A stretch of DNA of 64,000 bases, from contig JBCAQO010000008.1 of NCBI GenBank assembly GCA_039111635.1, forward strand, positions 1,364,001 to 1,428,000, read 5' to 3'. Origin of the DNA: Heterobasidion occidentale (lineage: Eukaryota; Basidiomycota; Agaricomycetes; Russulales; Bondarzewiaceae). Below the pieces are notes generated by a model that worked only from the letters and a program-made list of their open reading frames with translations, made no database searches and was not told where the DNA came from. Position 1 is the first letter of the stretch. The number at the start of each line of letters is the position of its first letter. A program made the position numbers and the translations under genes. Of this stretch, positions 20,641 through 30,509 are shown one piece after another.

Positions 20641-21732
20641 TTTCCCTTTGGCGGCTTCTTCTGCCAGTCTTTGCGAGTTGGTGTGCTTTGTTTGTTTTCC
20701 TGTCGGTGCTTTGGCAGGTTTACTTCCTTGAGCCGGTGTATTGGCGTGTGGAAGTTCCGTGGTTTCGGTGCGATGTATATCGACGCCTTCTTCGGAGTCG
20801 TTGTATAATTCCAGTGCCTGTAATGTTCCCGTGTCCAGGCATCTAACAAGATAGACTCCATCTTCTTCAAGATCCTTGGAGGGAAGTGCCGGAAGTCCGT
20901 CACCGTCCTCCGGAACGTCTTCTTCAGCCCATGTCGGAACCTTATAATTTCTGGTTCGGGCCTTCAGACGTTCAGCATTCAACCTTCGAGTTGTGAACTC
21001 CGGACTTGTAGGTATTGTCCGCGGATGTGGTACTGTGGTGTTTCCCACTTTCCGGCCTGGTACTGCTTTTCCCGGCTTTTGCACTGGTATTGAGTAGTCG
21101 CCCGTTTGCGGTACTGTTTCCATGCGCCGTATGCTTGGTTTAGGACGTCCTGGTTTTCTTGTAGCTCTTCTAGCTTTTACCGGTCCTCCTTTTATTTGGC
21201 AGGAGGGCGGGCATCTGGTAAAGTGTAGCCCGTAGGCATGCCAGTCGACTTCTGGGTTATGTTCTAATAACCAGTCGGTTCCTAAAATGACGTCCTCTTT
21301 TCCTATTTCCGCGATATAGAATCTTGCTGATTCTGTATGCGACCCCCCTTTTTCACCTAGAACCTGTAATTTGAGGTTGGCGAATCGTGTAATAGGTCCT
21401 CCCTTGAACTCGGTGTTCTGGACCGTACTGACTGGGATAGGGGTGGGGGTTTTGTGCGTAGTGATTCGATGCGTTTCTACGAAACGAGGGTGCATGAAGA
21501 TTCCAGTGGCTCCACTGTCCACTAGTGCCTGTGTAGCAGCTTTTCTATTCTTGCCTATGAGCATTGTCTCGAGTCGGAGGGATGGTGCACCATGTGATTT
21601 CATTTCCGAAAGATACAATACATCTGGATGTCCATGCTCTTGGTCAGCATCTTTACTGGCCAGAGGAGCGTACCGATTTCCTGCAAGAATCCTACTCTCC
21701 ACATCCGCTGCCGATGGGAGAGGCCTTAAAAA
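20617..21732 (-). CDS. Element B aspartic protease and linker (start of Pol)
   Basis: It carries the retroviral-type protease active site ALVDSGATGIF and the C-terminal VILGTDWLLEHNPEVDWHA motif. A linker of about 170 residues to RT follows, with the conserved strings VGNTTVPHPRTIP and TWAEEDVPEDGD also found in element F. The frame is -1 relative to Gag and opens exactly at the TTTTT run (21728-21732) that overlaps the Gag stop TAA, so it is probably made by frameshifting. No AUG suits an independent start before MESRILAG (non-AUG in fact). Confidence 0.85.
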   Translation of the reverse strand, partial: FLRPLPSAADVESRILAGNRYAPLASKDADQEHGHPDVLYLSEMKSHGAPSLRLETMLIGKNRKAATQALVDSGATGIFMHPRFVETHRITTHKTPTPIPVSTVQNTEFKGGPITRFANLKLQVLGEKGGSHTESARFYIAEIGKEDVILGTDWLLEHNPEVDWHAYGLHFTRCPPSCQIKGGPVKARRATRKPGRPKPSIRRMETVPQTGDYSIPVQKPGKAVPGRKVGNTTVPHPRTIPTSPEFTTRRLNAERLKARTRNYKVPTWAEEDVPEDGDGLPALPSKDLEEDGVYLVRCLDTGTLQALELYNDSEEGVDIHRTETTELPHANTPAQGSKPAKAPTGKQTKHTNSQRLAEEAAKGKPNYPSKK

Positions 21733-22745
21733 TTCTTCGAGTCGCTAAAGGCTCGAACTTCCTCGATTTCTTCCATGCTGAGTCCCATCATCATCTGGCG
21801 GATGTGGTTGACTCTGTTTTTTCCTTCTTCGACGTCTTCATCGTCGAATTGTCCTTCGTCCATTTCTGCTTCGCGCACAGGTCTGCGACGAGGGGGTTGG
21901 AATCTTCTCTTGGGTCGAGAAGGACAGTTGCGCGCCATATGCCCGGGCTTCTTGCAAAAGAAGCACTTGCCTTCTTTGGCAAGTCGATCTCTCTCTGCCG
22001 GGGTAAGCTTCTTGAAGCGAGTTCGGACAGCGTCGGCCTCCATTTCCGCTGCATCTACATCCATAGGTTCGTATTGGGGCTCCCTATCGTGCCTTGGGGG
22101 TGCCCTCTCGTCGTAAAAGGTACGCGGAGTGTAGATTTGGAATTTTCCTTTTCGGAGGTCGTATGCTCGGTCCCTTGCGATGCGCATTCTTTCGTGTTTT
22201 TTGGCCTTCTCGATTAGTTCTTCCCATGTCCCGTCTGCAGAGGGATCTTCATAAATTCCTTTTGCCAACTCCCACTTGAGTCCTCGCAGGAAATGGGTTT
22301 TCTTGGTTTCTCCGTCTACACCAGCAAGTGCTGCGAGCTGTTCAAACAGCTGAAGGTAGGTGTTAAATGATTCTTTTCCTTGATTGACTCGGGCCAGTTT
22401 GTCGCGAGCATCGGCTTCTTTGTTGAACTCCTCGAAGTCGGTGGCTATCTTTTTGCGGACGGATGTGAAGCCGACCGTGTCTGCCCAAGTATATCTGTTC
22501 CAATCCTTCAGCGTGTTCCTGGCCTGAGTAAAGTTTCTTGCCCATATCCCTGCCGAGCCTTCCTTCATATACGATAGAGCGTAAGCGATTTTGGCGAATT
22601 CGTTCGCATAATCCTTCTTCCTAGCCAGGAACATTAAATCGATTTCGTGGAGGAATTGCTCGGTTCGTTTTCTGTTTCCATTGAAGGTGGTGGGTTTGGC
22701 CATAGCTGGTCCCTTGGACTCATTACCTCCAGTATCTGCCGACAT
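21726..22745 (-). CDS. Element B Gag
   Basis: 339 residues from MSADTGGNESKG. A Retrotrans_gag-like capsid region covers residues about 20-200 (FNGNRKRTEQFLHEIDLMF, YMKEGSAGIWARNF, HFLRGLKWELAKGIYE). Next comes a basic stretch and one CCHC knuckle, CFFCKKPGHMARNC (C-X2-C-X4-H-X4-C), flanked by RPKRRFQPPRRRP, then an acidic tail ending in SDSKNF and TAA. It forms the particle and binds element RNA. The open frame continues upstream of this ATG without stop for about 175 codons (see the pre-Gag entry), so the true N-terminus may be longer. Confidence 0.9.
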   Translation of the reverse strand: MSADTGGNESKGPAMAKPTTFNGNRKRTEQFLHEIDLMFLARKKDYANEFAKIAYALSYMKEGSAGIWARNFTQARNTLKDWNRYTWADTVGFTSVRKKIATDFEEFNKEADARDKLARVNQGKESFNTYLQLFEQLAALAGVDGETKKTHFLRGLKWELAKGIYEDPSADGTWEELIEKAKKHERMRIARDRAYDLRKGKFQIYTPRTFYDERAPPRHDREPQYEPMDVDAAEMEADAVRTRFKKLTPAERDRLAKEGKCFFCKKPGHMARNCPSRPKRRFQPPRRRPVREAEMDEGQFDDEDVEEGKNRVNHIRQMMMGLSMEEIEEVRAFSDSKNF

Positions 22746-24061
22746 TGTATCGGGCGGGGGCTCTGGATCGTCAGGTGGTTCCGGATTTCCACTTGGTGCT
22801 TCAAAATACTCCGGTTCGGGGACAAACTCCGGTGTTGGGGCTCGGAAGTCTTCTTGGGGAGTGGTTTCTTGTAAGGGGGATGCAGCGGGCGTGTTTCTTC
22901 TAGAGATTCGACTTCCACTGGCTGTTTCTCTGGGTAGAGTATGTATGTGCGGTCTTGGCGAGTCACGATGCCTATTTGTCGGTGATTCAGGCTTGTCGAA
23001 GGTCTTTCTCGCGATGTAGTCCTCGATCTTAACAAGGTGTAGGTCGGGTCGTGCGGGGACGGTCTCTCCTCCCCAAGCTGCGTATTCGTATTCGCTCTTT
23101 CCTTGGTCTTTGAAGAATCCGGTGAGGAATCCCGCGTAGTAGAAGTGTTCTTTCCCTTCGTCGTAATAAAGTTGGTCCTTGTCGACGTCTTCGGGTAAAT
23201 CTCCGTAGACTTCTGCTGGGTCTGTTCTGTAGCCGGGAGGATATCCCGCTGCGACTTCGTCCGTTGTTCTTTATTCTTTGAAGAAGAAGGGTACTGCCTG
23301 TCTTCTTCCTGCCTGTAGTGCTTCCTGTAAGTCTGGGTCCCTTTTGATAATTTCGTTGATGGAAATATCAATTTGGTCGATGAGCTGGATGATCTCGGAG
23401 AATGTGTGTCCCGAGATGAGGGTCCTGAGATGATAAGTTTTGTGGGCGAACTCTCCTCTTCTGACAACAAAAACGATCCCTTCAATTTCTGTTCGGACTG
23501 GTGGGGAGTTAGGAGCTTCCAGTGTGTCTTCCTAGGTTGAGGAGAAGGTCCAGTGGATGAGGATTGAGACGTGGTCTCTGTTCTCCTTGTCTTGACGAGT
23601 TCCGCTCTGATTCCGTCTGTGTCGATATTCCTTGCGATGGTTCTTCTGAGATCGGGGATAACGGCGATGGGGAAATCGTCTGGTCTTCCGTCGTGTATCT
23701 CGACGCAGTTCCTTGCTCTGATGACGTCGGGCTCTCCGTTGTCCGTGAGGGTGAACGGTGTCTTTGGTTCGTTGACGAAGCAAATCCCGGAAAATCTATA
23801 TCCAGTTTTAAGGAGGTCTATAAATATTTCGGGTGCTTGTTGTAGCCTGAGTGTGGCTATTCCTGAATAAACCTTTCCTGGGTTCCGGTGTCTTGCGACC
23901 TCTATAGCTCCGGGGTTGTTTATTCTAACTTGAGGAGTCGCTGCTGGGGTTGCCGTTAGGTTTACCCTGTTGGCGATTGCTAAAATGTTGTTGACGGATG
24001 AGAGAAAGAGCTGTCGCTGCTGGGGATCCAGCTTGAATAGAGTAGGGATAAAACTCGTTCA
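22746..24061 (-). pseudogene. Element B pre-Gag reading frame, broken, no AUG
   Basis: Read on the minus strand, a protein-like frame starts directly at the PBS (TSFIPTLFKLDPQQRQLFLS) and continues through IFIDLLKTGYRFSGICFVNE. It shifts frame near 23530, runs on (IEGIVFVVRRGEFAHKTYHL, TFSEIIQLIDQIDISINE) and meets a TAA at about 23273. It then continues in frame (YYDEGKEHFYYAGFLTGFF, SEYEYAAWGGETVPARPDL, EFVPEPEYFEAPSGNPEPP) into MSADTGG of Gag. Composition is acidic and aromatic. No ATG lies in the first part. Element C has a comparable acidic frame ahead of Gag. I do not know its function. Confidence 0.6.
24052..24061 (-). other. Element B primer-binding site, self-complementary to its own transcript start
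   Basis: On the minus strand the LTR ends in ...CTAACA, then CT, then TGAACGAGTT. This pairs with AGCTCGTTCA in the LTR (plus 24505-24514), with nine Watson-Crick pairs and one G-U. That LTR segment begins 24 nt after a TATA-like TAAATAG (near 24539-24546), where RNA should start. This is the Tf1-type self-priming layout, and no tRNA 3' end (TGG...) fits here. Confidence 0.7.
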
Positions 24062-24063
24062 AG

Positions 24064-24898
24064 TGTTAGGTCGGAGACCTATCACGTGCACCGATGCACG
24101 AAGGGGTCCCTAGGCTAAACCTCCACTGGTTCGTATAGTCGTAGACTCCAATGGATGAAGACGATGGATCGTCTTTGGGCTCTTTCGAGGAACTCGGGGT
24201 CGCTGTCGGCTTTGTTCTCGAAGAGATTGAGAAGGTGATCTTCGAGGTCTTCTCGATGATGAGGAGGAACCGGATGATCTTCTCCTGTCCAACAGATGAC
24301 ACGAGGGGGTGTCCAACTGAGAACACGGTAGGCAGCTAGCCCGGTATAGAAGCGGATGAGTAGAGGGAGGGGAGGGAAGGGAGACGAGTCCAGTGCTTCG
24401 TCAGACCGTGCAAAGAGTTTCTCAGATCTGACAGAGATCACGAAGCGTGGGCTAAGAAGGTAGCCAGACGCCGGGTGCAGTGCAGAGATCGAGTGTATTA
24501 CAGGTGAACGAGCTGAGCTTCTTAGAAGCTCATCTCGGCTATTTACGTACAGAAGTGTCTAGGGCAGGATCAAGATCTGGTCCGTGCGCTTCTCAGGTAC
24601 CGAAGTCAACGATCGAGATCCGTAAGCTAGAATGCCTCATCGACCTGCCATGTAACCAAATATAGTAATCCGAATCACTAATGTCCATCCACATCTTCGA
24701 TCGATCAAGAACCAGGAACGGGGGTCAGGAACCAATGTCTGTCCACATCAAGAATCAGGAACCAAAGGTCAGCGTTCATGCGTTAGCATGTAAATGGTAA
24801 GGAGTCATAGAAAGCGGTCCGAGTCTGCTACAAGTCCGAAGCACTTGACCAGCCCATCCACTCACGTGCGAAGCACGTGTTAGGACGCGGTCCTAACA
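24064..24898 (-). repeat. Element B 5' LTR
   Basis: 835 bp, bounded by TGTTAGG...CCTAACA, with the target duplication GTGTC on its right. It contains the putative promoter (TAAATAG near 24539) and transcript start AGCTCGTTCA on the minus strand. Confidence 0.95.
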
Positions 24899-24903
24899 GT
24901 GTC

Positions 24904-25771
24904 CTGTAGCCATAGTGTCATGGTGCATCTTGACAATCATTCGTCGAAGGAGGTCGTCCTTAGGGACACATATGTAACCGTCGCGTCTTGTGATACCATC
25001 TTCATGTGTCCACTTTCCTAGGTCACCCTTCATTGCTTTCGGTCCTTTGTCCAGCAATTTCTTGAGGGCGACGTCGACTAGCAAATCATGTTCTGAGCAC
25101 AAGTGTCGAATAAGGGAGAGAATGTCCGAGGATACGAGTTCCGTTGCTTTAACGTGTATGCTTTCGCTTGGCTCTACTAGGGTTTCACTGGACTCGGTGA
25201 AAAGTTTGGACGGGAGCAGAGTCTGTGCCTTGTTATCAGAATCCACCCCCTCACTAAGGTCTGGACGCCTGGATAGAGCATCGGCATGATTAGTAGTTCC
25301 AGCCTTGTAGCTGAGCTGGAAGTTAAATCGAGACAAAAACAGACTCCAGCGCGCTTGTTGCCTTGACAGGTCGCACGCTGTCTGAAAGTGTTCCAGGTTT
25401 TTGTGGTCCGTCCAGATCTCAAAGGGGTGTCTAGCGCCCTCGAGATAGTGTTTACAGTGTTCCAGCGCCTTGATAATAGCAAGGAGTTCGCAATCATGTA
25501 CGTCATAATTTCGTTCAGGCGGTGAGAACGATCCCGAGAGGTAGGCAACGGGGTGCCAGTTGTTATCAGGTCCTTCCTGTAAGAGGACTGCACCGTACGC
25601 AGCGAGGGAAGCATCGGTGACGAACCGGTAGGGGCGCATCGGATCAGGGTATAACAGAACGGGTTGACTGATAAAGGCCTTCTTTAATCGGTCAAACGCC
25701 TGTTGGCACTCCGTAGTCCAGTCCCATCTTGTGTCTTTCTTTGTGAGGTCGTGCAAGGGTCGGGCGATCAA
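24904..25771 (-). CDS. Element C RNase H and integrase zinc-finger start
   Basis: The start, IARPLHDLTKKDTRWDW, is the RT-RNase H connection. RNase H motifs follow: YRFVTDASLAAYGAVLLQ (first Asp), CELLAIIKALEHCKHYLEG (Glu), IWTDHKNLEHF (Asp) and the NHADALSRRPD string. The end reads RRMIVKMHHDTMATGH, the His pair of the integrase zinc finger, and is cut by element B. The next residues, PGRAKTLEL, resume at 14516. The joint with RT (25768) is a 1-nt deletion, because RRFID should run on into FSLIARPL. Confidence 0.85.
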
Positions 25772-27520
25772 AGAGAACTGTCAATGAATCGACGGTAAAA
25801 GTTCCCCAAGCCTAAGAAAGAGCGGATGTCGCGGACTGTGCGCGGGATGGGCCATTCCTGGATGGCTTTAATCTTCGAGTCTTCCATAGCAACGTGGTCT
25901 TTTGATATTGTGTACCCAAGGTAGTTCAGCTTCTCCTTGTGGAACTCGCATTTCTCTGGTTTGAGGTAAAGATTGTTGTCGCGCAGGATTTGGAGGACTC
26001 GCCGAAGAATCACGATGTGTTCTGCTGTGGTCTTCGTGAAGATGAGGATGTCGTCCATATATACCGCTATCTTCCGAGCCAGGATGAGTTCCTGGAAGAT
26101 CATGTTCATCATGGCTTGGAAGGTTCCCAGGGAATTGCAGAGCCCAAAGAACATTACTGTGGGTTCAAAGAGCCCCAAGGGCGTGACGAAGGCCGCTTTG
26201 GATTTGTCTCCTTCTTTGATGCGCACGTTGTTATATCCCCACCGAACGTCGAGCTTCGAGAATACCGTTGCGCCTTTAATAATATCCAATAATTCTTGGA
26301 TTAATGGTAGAGGGCAGACGTCTCGAATGGTATGTTTGTTAAGGTGGCGATAGTCTTGTACGGGACGGAGCTTCCCATCCTTCTTGTTTATAAAGAAAAA
26401 GGAGGCCACGCTATGTGCTGTTGACTGACGTATTGTTCCCCTGGAAAGGTGCTCCTTGACAAACTTCCCTAGCTCATCATGTTTTTCCGGGCTCAAAGGA
26501 AATATCCGTGGGGCCTGGGGTACAAAAGATGGCTTGAGGTTTATCGCATGGTCCCATATTGTATGTTGGGGAAGCCTCTGCGATCGTCTTTCGCTGAAGA
26601 TGTTGAGGTAAGAATGATATTCTGTTGGCACCCGACCTTTCAAGTCGGTGGTGTCAATTTCTTCCTCTAGGTCTTCATCAAAACTTGCGAACCCCGAAGG
26701 TTTGGGAGCTACCTTCCTGATGACGGGTTCTCCTGCGCTATCCGTTGCGGAGGAGTCAAACAGTGTTTGCGCTTCTTCAGCGACTTTCCCTGAAGCTTCG
26801 CCCTGAGCTATCTCTTGTTGAGCTTGCCGGCGTTCCTTCCTTTCGGTTACTTGCTCCTCGAGCCACTTCTGAGCTTTGCGTTGTCGGGATTTGTGCTTGA
26901 GTAGCTCCATGAACCAAGTTTTCCATTCCTTCGCATGTACTTGGTTCCACTGCTCTTTAGTCCAAGTCCACGAAGGTCCTACCGGTTCTGAGACAAGATG
27001 CGGCTTTGTCCGCTGAGGAATCTTGTCACCGCGTAGTTTAGCTAGCCATGCCTTCTTGGTAGGCTCTTCCCTTGCCTTGGTAAACCCATACGGTTGTTGG
27101 CAATCTCTGGGGCATCGATCAAAGTGTACTTCCCGGCACCTCCACCCGATGGAGGGGTCGTGGTATTTCAACCAATCTGTTCCTAGGAGCATGTCGTCTT
27201 TCCCTAGATTGGTGATGAGCATCTGGACACGTTCAGTGTGAGTTCTCCCCCGTCTGTCTTTAACGGTGAGATTCGCGTCTAAGCCTCGTTGAATAAGGCC
27301 TGCCTTGTTGATGGTATCATCGACATTTCGAACGCGGATGGGGCGGTTTAAGGGATAGGTTGGAAGGTTGTGCATTCGTACCCATCTCTCGTTTACCAAA
27401 ATCCCTTCGCATGCTGAGTCGATGGCGGCTCTGGCTCCAGCGCTTCTTCCTCAATTTGTCAATCGCACGTCAAGTCGAATGGGGGTAATGATGCGACTGT
27501 TCATTGCTCCGATTCGAATA
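25768..27520 (-). pseudogene. Element C protease and reverse transcriptase
   Basis: The first part carries the protease active-site region (RAAIDSACEGILVNERWVR, with Asp-Ser-Ala) and LLGTDWLKYHDPSIGWR. A TGA in frame (near 27459) stands just before it, so the pol frame is interrupted. The RT follows intact: FFFINKKDGKLRPVQDYRHL, FSKLDVRWGYNNVRI, the YMDD box in AVYMDDILIFTKT, and LGYTISKDHVAMEDSKIKA. RNA-templated DNA synthesis is the role. A typical G at the LTNSP-type site reads CNSLGTFQ, a mild deviation. It is separated from Gag by a -1 frame change at TTTTT. Confidence 0.85.
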
Positions 27521-27581
27521 CATGACGGGGAATCATACTCGAGTTTCCTCGACCCTCTCTCTTTGGCTGGTGAAGGAGAGG

Positions 27582-28763
27582 TCAGGAAAAATCCTCTGCC
27601 AGGTCCACCAACATTTGTTTGGCCTTGGCCTTCCCTACTTCTTGGAAGAGCGCTCGGACGCCATCAGTATCACGGACGGGTCCGTTGCTTCGTCGTCCGT
27701 TAGGCGGTACGTAGCGCTCTCCATCGCTCTGGCGTGGTTCTCCCCTTCTCGTGGAAGGGTCTTCACGTTCCACCGAATTACCAGGTTGTGGTATCCGACA
27801 GTGGTGGCCATGAGAACTCCCCTCCTCCAATCCTCGATGTAGTCTCGCATCGTCTCCCAGCGGGGATTCTTGCTCATCTTCATCCTCCATGTCTGCAGCG
27901 CGAGTTCGTCTACTTCCTCCGCCCACCGACTTGTGCAGATTTCCTCGAGACGGGGGAACGCCTCTACGAGGGGAACGGCAATCACACGCCCAATGCCCTG
28001 ATTTTCCACAGTTAAAACAACGAGTGGTGAGCTTGCCATCATAAGTGCGTTTCTGGCGAGCGGCATCTCTCTTTCGGGAGGCATCAATGTCCATATCGAC
28101 CACCTGGTTGTTCATTCTGCGGGGAGCGGTGGTAGAGTTGTAGCGGCGAGCTGGTTGGAGGTGGAAGCGATTGAGGAAGTCGCTTCGGAATGAGGTGGAG
28201 TTGGCAAGGATCGCCTTTTGAGCACTTCGGGCTCTCAAGCGTCCATCTATTTCACAGGCAGTATTGACCCAATCTTGAATCGTGTCTTTTGGCGGTGTTT
28301 CTTTGTCATAGATTTTGTCCATGACCCTCGGATTGAGCCCCCTCTGGAAGTAAGGAACTTGTTCCTTGTCGGTGATGTTGGCGTCGGCGGCTATAAGGAT
28401 GAACTGATTGGAGTATTCATCCACCGTCATCTTCCCTTGAGAGAAGGACATGAGAGCGCTTTGGGCTTTGTCCGTAAGGTTTGTCTCCTTGAACTGGAGT
28501 TTAAACCTGTCATGAAAGTCGGCCCAAGTCCCGAGGGTTTTGGGCGGGGTCACCCCTACTGTCTTCTTCAGGAAGCTTTCTGCCCAGACGCCAGCTGTTC
28601 CATATCTCATGCATGAGAGGGCTAGGGAAACTTTGTCCGCATCTGTCTTACATTGGTCCGATTCTGCTGTGAAAAGGAGGAGGCAATTCATGATGAATTT
28701 CTGCGATTGTGTTCGGTCTCCCTCGAAGTTATCAGGGAGTTCGAGCTTGCCCCTTCCCAACAA
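27582..28763 (-). CDS. Element C Gag
   Basis: A capsid-like region (FEGDRTQSQKFIMNCLLLF, CMRYGTAGVWAESFL, PYFQRGLNPRVMDKIYD) corresponds in order to the Retrotrans_gag fold seen in element B. It is followed by a CCHC knuckle, CFNCGKSGHWACDC, and an Arg/Gly/Glu-rich tail ending DLAEDFS. The stop TGA (27582-27584) comes just after a TTTTT run. The first codon shown here is not AUG. The likely true start is MSTNPTDPP, 1 nt out of frame upstream at a run of six C (28771-28776). Confidence 0.85.
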   Translation of the reverse strand: MLGRGKLELPDNFEGDRTQSQKFIMNCLLLFTAESDQCKTDADKVSLALSCMRYGTAGVWAESFLKKTVGVTPPKTLGTWADFHDRFKLQFKETNLTDKAQSALMSFSQGKMTVDEYSNQFILIAADANITDKEQVPYFQRGLNPRVMDKIYDKETPPKDTIQDWVNTACEIDGRLRARSAQKAILANSTSFRSDFLNRFHLQPARRYNSTTAPRRMNNQVVDMDIDASRKRDAARQKRTYDGKLTTRCFNCGKSGHWACDCRSPRRGVPPSRGNLHKSVGGGSRRTRAADMEDEDEQESPLGDDARLHRGLEEGSSHGHHCRIPQPGNSVEREDPSTRRGEPRQSDGERYVPPNGRRSNGPVRDTDGVRALFQEVGKAKAKQMLVDLAEDFS

Positions 28764-29282
28764 TATGAGTGCGGGGGGTCTGTAGGGTTTGTCGACATAA
28801 TGGTATTGTCTTCAATGTTTCGGGTGTTGATCGGTGTTTGAATATCCAAGGATTCGGACTCGGATGTTCCTTCCTCTTCTTCCGATGTATCCAGGATTTC
28901 CGGTTCGGGGTTTCTGTACTGGGGTGGCTCTACCCAGTCTTCTGCTATTTCGTCCCAAGCCCACTCAGCTTCTGTTTCGTCTTCTCTTGTGAAGAAGTAT
29001 CGTCCTTCTTGGTACGAGCAGTTATCAAAGTTTGGGGGAGCTGGACGATTGGTGTCGGAGTAATACCAGCGGTTTTCTCTTTGATGGATAGGACAATTGT
29101 TCTGTCGAAGTTGGTTATGGGTTTGTCTAGTGCCTGGTGGAAATCCTAGGCCTAGGTCTTGCTCCAGGGTGTGTGAATGAACTCTCTTCGGTGGGGGTCT
29201 ATGCCACCGATGAGGGTTATGAGAAAGAGTGTGGCAGCAAGCAGAGTGTGGTGCAAGGTAGGGGCAAAAGCGAGTCTATTCT
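28764..29282 (-). pseudogene. Element C pre-Gag acidic reading frame
   Basis: A continuous frame on the minus strand reads YYSDTNRPAPPNFDN, YQEGRYFFTREDETEAEWAW, DEIAEDWVEPPQYRNPEPE and ILDTSEEEEGTSESES, ending NTIMSTNPTDPP where Gag begins. The order is the same as in element B (aromatic/acidic block, then Pro-Glu block, then MS start of Gag), so the two pre-Gag regions are probably related. It shows no AUG near its start. Function is unknown. Confidence 0.55.
29273..29282 (-). other. Element C primer-binding site, complementary to its own LTR
   Basis: Minus strand, after the LTR end and CT: AGAATAGACT. It is a perfect 10-nt complement of AGTCTATTCT in the same LTR (plus 29448-29457), which starts 26 nt after TATATAAG. 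The pattern is the same as in B and F but with an unrelated sequence, which supports self-priming. Confidence 0.75.
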
Positions 29283-29617
29283 AGTGTTACGAACTGCTCG
29301 TTCGATAACCCAAGAGTAACAGGTTCTTCCCTAGGTCGCACGATGGACTGAGTGGCGGGCGAAGTCTCGACTGTACCGGGCAACGATACAGGAGGGAATA
29401 ATGATTGGCTCTAAGTTACACAGTGTGGGGACTGTGTAGAAACGAAGAGAATAGACTGAAGATCCTCAGCCTATTCTATGGGCCTTATATACTGTATGGG
29501 GTATAGGGTAAGAGTCCGTGTGCTTCTCCAGATTCCCATCCTAGGAGAGCTGTGGTCACTGTCTCTCTCAGCCGGTGCCTACTCTTGTACTTCTCCAGTC
29601 GCACTGATCCATCATGG

Positions 29618-30452
29618 TGTTAGGACCGCGTCCTAACACGTGCTTCGCACGTGAGTGGATGGGCTGGTCAAGTGCTTCGGACTTGTTGCAGACTCGGACC
29701 GCTTTCTATGACTCTTTACCATTAACATGCTAACGCATGAACGCTGACTCCTGGTTCCTGATTCTTGATGTGGACAGACATTGGTTCCTGACCCCCGTTC
29801 CTGGTTCTTGATCGATCGAAGATGTGGATGGACATTAGTGATTCGGATTACTATATTTGGCTACATGGCAGGTCGATGAGGCATTCTAGCTTACGGATCT
29901 CGATCGCTGACTTCGGTACCTGAGAAGCGCACGGACCAGATCTTGATCCTGCCCTAGACACTTCTGTACGTAAATAGCCGAGATGAGCTTCTAAGAAGCT
30001 CAGCTCGTTCACCTGTAATACACTCGATCTCTGCACTGCACCCGGCGTCTGGCTACCTTCCTAGCCCACGCTTCGTGATCTCTGTCAGATCTGAGAAACT
30101 CTTTGCACGGTCTGACGAAGCACTGGACTCGTCTCCCTTCCCTCCCCTCCCTCTACTCATCCGCTTCTATACCGGGCTAGCTGCCTACCGCGTTCTCAGT
30201 TGGACACCCCCTCGTGTCATCTGTTGGACAGGAGAAGATCATCCGGTTCCTCCTCATCATCGAGAAGACCTCGAAGATCACCTTCTCAATCTCTTCGAGA
30301 ACAAAGCCGACAGCGACCCCGAGTTCCTCGAAAGAGCCCAAAGACGATCCATCGTCTTCATCCATTGGAGTCTACGCCTATACGAACCAGTGGAGGTTTA
30401 GCCTAGGGACCCCTTCGTGCATCGGTGCACGTGATAGGTCTCCGACCTAACA
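29618..30452 (+). repeat. Solo LTR of the B family, plus orientation
   Basis: 835 bp, TGTTAGGACC...GACCTAACA, near-identical to the LTRs of element B but in the opposite orientation. It is flanked by a perfect target duplication CATGG (29613-29617 and 30453-30457). No internal sequence is present, so it arose by LTR-LTR recombination after insertion. Confidence 0.95.
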
Positions 30453-30509
30453 CATGGTGCGATGAGGTGCTTACCCATAAGCCCTAAGCCCATGGCATGT
30501 GAATGCCTC

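Larger units (their letters stand above)
14517..24898 (-). mobile_element. Element B: Ty3/gypsy chromodomain retrotransposon inserted in C
   Basis: The 3' LTR is 14517-15349 and the 5' LTR is 24064-24898. A perfect target duplication GTGTC stands at 14512-14516 and 24899-24903, inside the C integrase gene. The LTRs differ at only about three positions (two G-run indels and one A/G), so the insertion is recent. Minus-strand order is LTR, PBS, pre-Gag frame, Gag, protease, RT-RNase H, integrase, chromodomain, ORF3 with zinc knuckle, polypurine tract, LTR. The integrase and several joints carry frameshifts, so this copy is not autonomous if the assembly is right. Confidence 0.95.
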
